Source of the DNA: Nitrospirota bacterium
GTDB lineage: Bacteria > Nitrospirota > Thermodesulfovibrionia > UBA6902
Direction of reading: 5' to 3'
Length of the DNA: 64,000 nt
Assembly: GCA_016214845.1 (NCBI GenBank)
Contig: JACRMS010000021.1
Coordinates: forward strand, 62,001 to 126,000
Both the position numbers and the translations under genes were made by a program. This document shows positions 63,104 to 64,000 of the stretch, piece by piece (position 1 is the first letter of the stretch; each line of letters starts with the position of its first letter). The notes under the pieces were generated by a model. The model did not search any database. It was not told where the DNA came from and was given only the letters and a program-made list of their open reading frames with translations.

Positions 63104-63804
63104 AAAAACAAAAAGCAGTTAAGAAGCAGAAACCGATAGAAAAACAGAAGACAATGAAAAAGCAGAACATAGTTTTAATCTCAGCGATCTGCCTGGTGAT
63201 CGTGTTTGCGCTCGGCAGCTATTTCTACAAGACGCAGCAGTCAGAAAAGCTGAGCTTTATGGCCAGAGAAAACGCTTCAACGTTTGTCAGGGATTATTCA
63301 CTGACACTCGGCAGTAATGATGCGAAAGTTTATATCGTGGAATTTTTTGACCCCGCGTGTGAAACCTGCAGAGATTTTCATCCTTTCGTTAAAAACCTGA
63401 TGGCTGAAAACCAGGGCAAAATGAAGCTTGTTCACAGGTACGCGCCTTTTCATCCCGGCTCAGATTATTTTGTAAAGATACTGGAAGCGGCGAGGAAACA
63501 GGGGAAGTATTGGGAGACCCTGGAGGCTATGTTTAATAGTCAGCATATCTGGGCAAGCCATCATAATCCCCAGCCTGAATTAATATGGCAATTCCTCCCG
63601 CAGGCGGGACTGAATATTGAGCAAATAAAAAATGATATGAACGATCCTGAGATTGCCAAACATATCGCGCAGGACCTTGCAGACGCCAACGCTCTCAATG
63701 TCAGGCAGACACCTGAATTTTTTGTGAACGGCAAGCCCCTTCCAAGCTTCGGTTACAGCCAGTTAAGAGAATTGGTAGAAGCCGAAATTCGGGCAAATTA
63801 TTAG
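63100..63804 (+). CDS. DsbA/BdbD-like periplasmic thioredoxin with membrane anchor
   Basis: 234 residues. A highly basic lead of repeated KKQK/EKQK units precedes one membrane span (about 23-42), then a thioredoxin fold with Cys87-Glu-Thr-Cys90 (DPACETCRDF) and the cis-Pro loop RQTPEFFVNG. It faces the periplasm and should oxidise or relay disulfides with the DsbB-like protein. Start is the ATG at 63100 (AGAGGAG 9 bases before), which overlaps the dsbB stop; an ATG 114 bases earlier lies inside dsbB. The CETC motif is unlike the CPHC of E. coli DsbA, so redox power may differ. Confidence 0.9.
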   Translation: MKKQKAVKKQKPIEKQKTMKKQNIVLISAICLVIVFALGSYFYKTQQSEKLSFMARENASTFVRDYSLTLGSNDAKVYIVEFFDPACETCRDFHPFVKNLMAENQGKMKLVHRYAPFHPGSDYFVKILEAARKQGKYWETLEAMFNSQHIWASHHNPQPELIWQFLPQAGLNIEQIKNDMNDPEIAKHIAQDLADANALNVRQTPEFFVNGKPLPSFGYSQLRELVEAEIRANY

Positions 63805-63911
63805 AGCTGAATTGGACAAGACTGCATGAATGAACATTATCCTTTTTGAAGAAATAGATTATTATCAAAGTGCAGGTTGCCTATAAGAGAGAGTTTTTAT
63901 ACAATAATGCC

Positions 63912-64000
63912 ATGAAAGCTTTAGAGACAATAAATCCTCTTTTCAAAAAAGAAGATATAAGCATTTGCAAAGCACATCCTATCAATGCTCAAAGCTCAGG
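63912..64000 (+). CDS. Start of an unidentified ORF (cut by window edge)
   Basis: An ATG at 63912 opens a frame that stays open to the end of the window: 29 codons beginning MKALETINPLFKKEDISICK. I do not recognise it. The upstream sequence AAGAGAGAG is a weak ribosome site. It may be a gene or a chance frame. Confidence 0.35.
   Translation, partial: MKALETINPLFKKEDISICKAHPINAQSS

Noticed and set aside
63830-63886. Tiny frame MNIILFEEIDYYQSAG
   Set aside because: Eighteen codons with no ribosome site and no match; I do not support it as a gene.
1-64000. CRISPR array, tRNA or rRNA genes, insertion sequences
   Set aside because: No regular repeat-spacer pattern, no cloverleaf or rRNA segment and no transposase was seen; only small dispersed repeats and the SLBB internal repeat.

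Overview
The window comes from a diderm (Gram-negative-type) bacterium: it encodes LptD, a Wza-like outer-membrane export protein and a small outer-membrane barrel. The housekeeping order trpF-trpB-trpA-accD-folC, a periplasmic DsbB/DsbA-like pair and dispersed intergenic repeats of the 'cacagagacac(gg)agg' and 'aatctgtggat' types recall Nitrospirota (Thermodesulfovibrio relatives) or Desulfobacterota. No rRNA or other phylogenetic marker is present, so this is only a guess.

Region 1 (1-46.1 kb, all on the minus strand, read from high to low coordinates) is one large, AT-rich extracellular polysaccharide locus of about 39 genes. It starts with an outer-membrane barrel, a Wza-like SLBB export protein and a Wzz/BY-kinase-like protein with a degenerate ATPase. 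Then come sugar-nucleotide enzymes, two O-antigen ligase/polymerase-type membrane proteins, two Wzx-type flippases (each followed directly by an alkaline-phosphatase-superfamily gene), nine glycosyltransferases of the GT4/GT2/GT39 kinds and one initiating sugar-phosphate transferase. Decorating enzymes include a deacetylase, an acyltransferase-3, two SGNH hydrolases, a FemAB/GNAT-like protein and the start of a carbamoyltransferase. A compact block at 4.6-7.6 kb (GmhA, HddA, HddC plus a histidine phosphatase) should make GDP-D-glycero-alpha-D-manno-heptose. A Gfo/Idh plus DegT pair suggests an amino sugar, and a nucleotidyltransferase, LegB-like dehydratase and reductase suggest a further deoxy sugar. 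No exosortase or PEP-CTERM gene is visible.

The most unusual part is 31.9-35.2 kb. A polysaccharide deacetylase, a CapK/phenylacetate-CoA-ligase-like adenylating enzyme fused to a PanD (aspartate 1-decarboxylase)-like domain, and a free-standing PanD-like protein are translationally coupled. The two PanD copies have lost different parts of the canonical active site: the free copy keeps the Gly24-Ser25 self-cleavage site but lacks Lys9 and His11, while the fused copy keeps Lys9 and His11 but has Asp-Ser instead of Gly-Ser. This is the best candidate for an undescribed system, possibly a beta-alanine-type decoration of the polysaccharide.

Region 2 (46.3-54.6 kb, plus strand, visibly higher GC) is a housekeeping run: trpF, a phospholipase-D-type protein, trpB, trpA, accD, folC and lptD. 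Region 3 (54.8-60.4 kb, minus strand) holds valS, a 15-residue-repeat protein of unknown function, nadC and a glcD-type FAD oxidase, with repeat elements in the gaps. Region 4 (60.8-64 kb, plus strand) holds a B12-binding radical SAM protein, a toxin-first toxin-antitoxin pair behind a small palindrome, a DsbB/DsbA-like pair and the first codons of an unidentified ORF. I saw no tRNA, rRNA, CRISPR array or insertion sequence.
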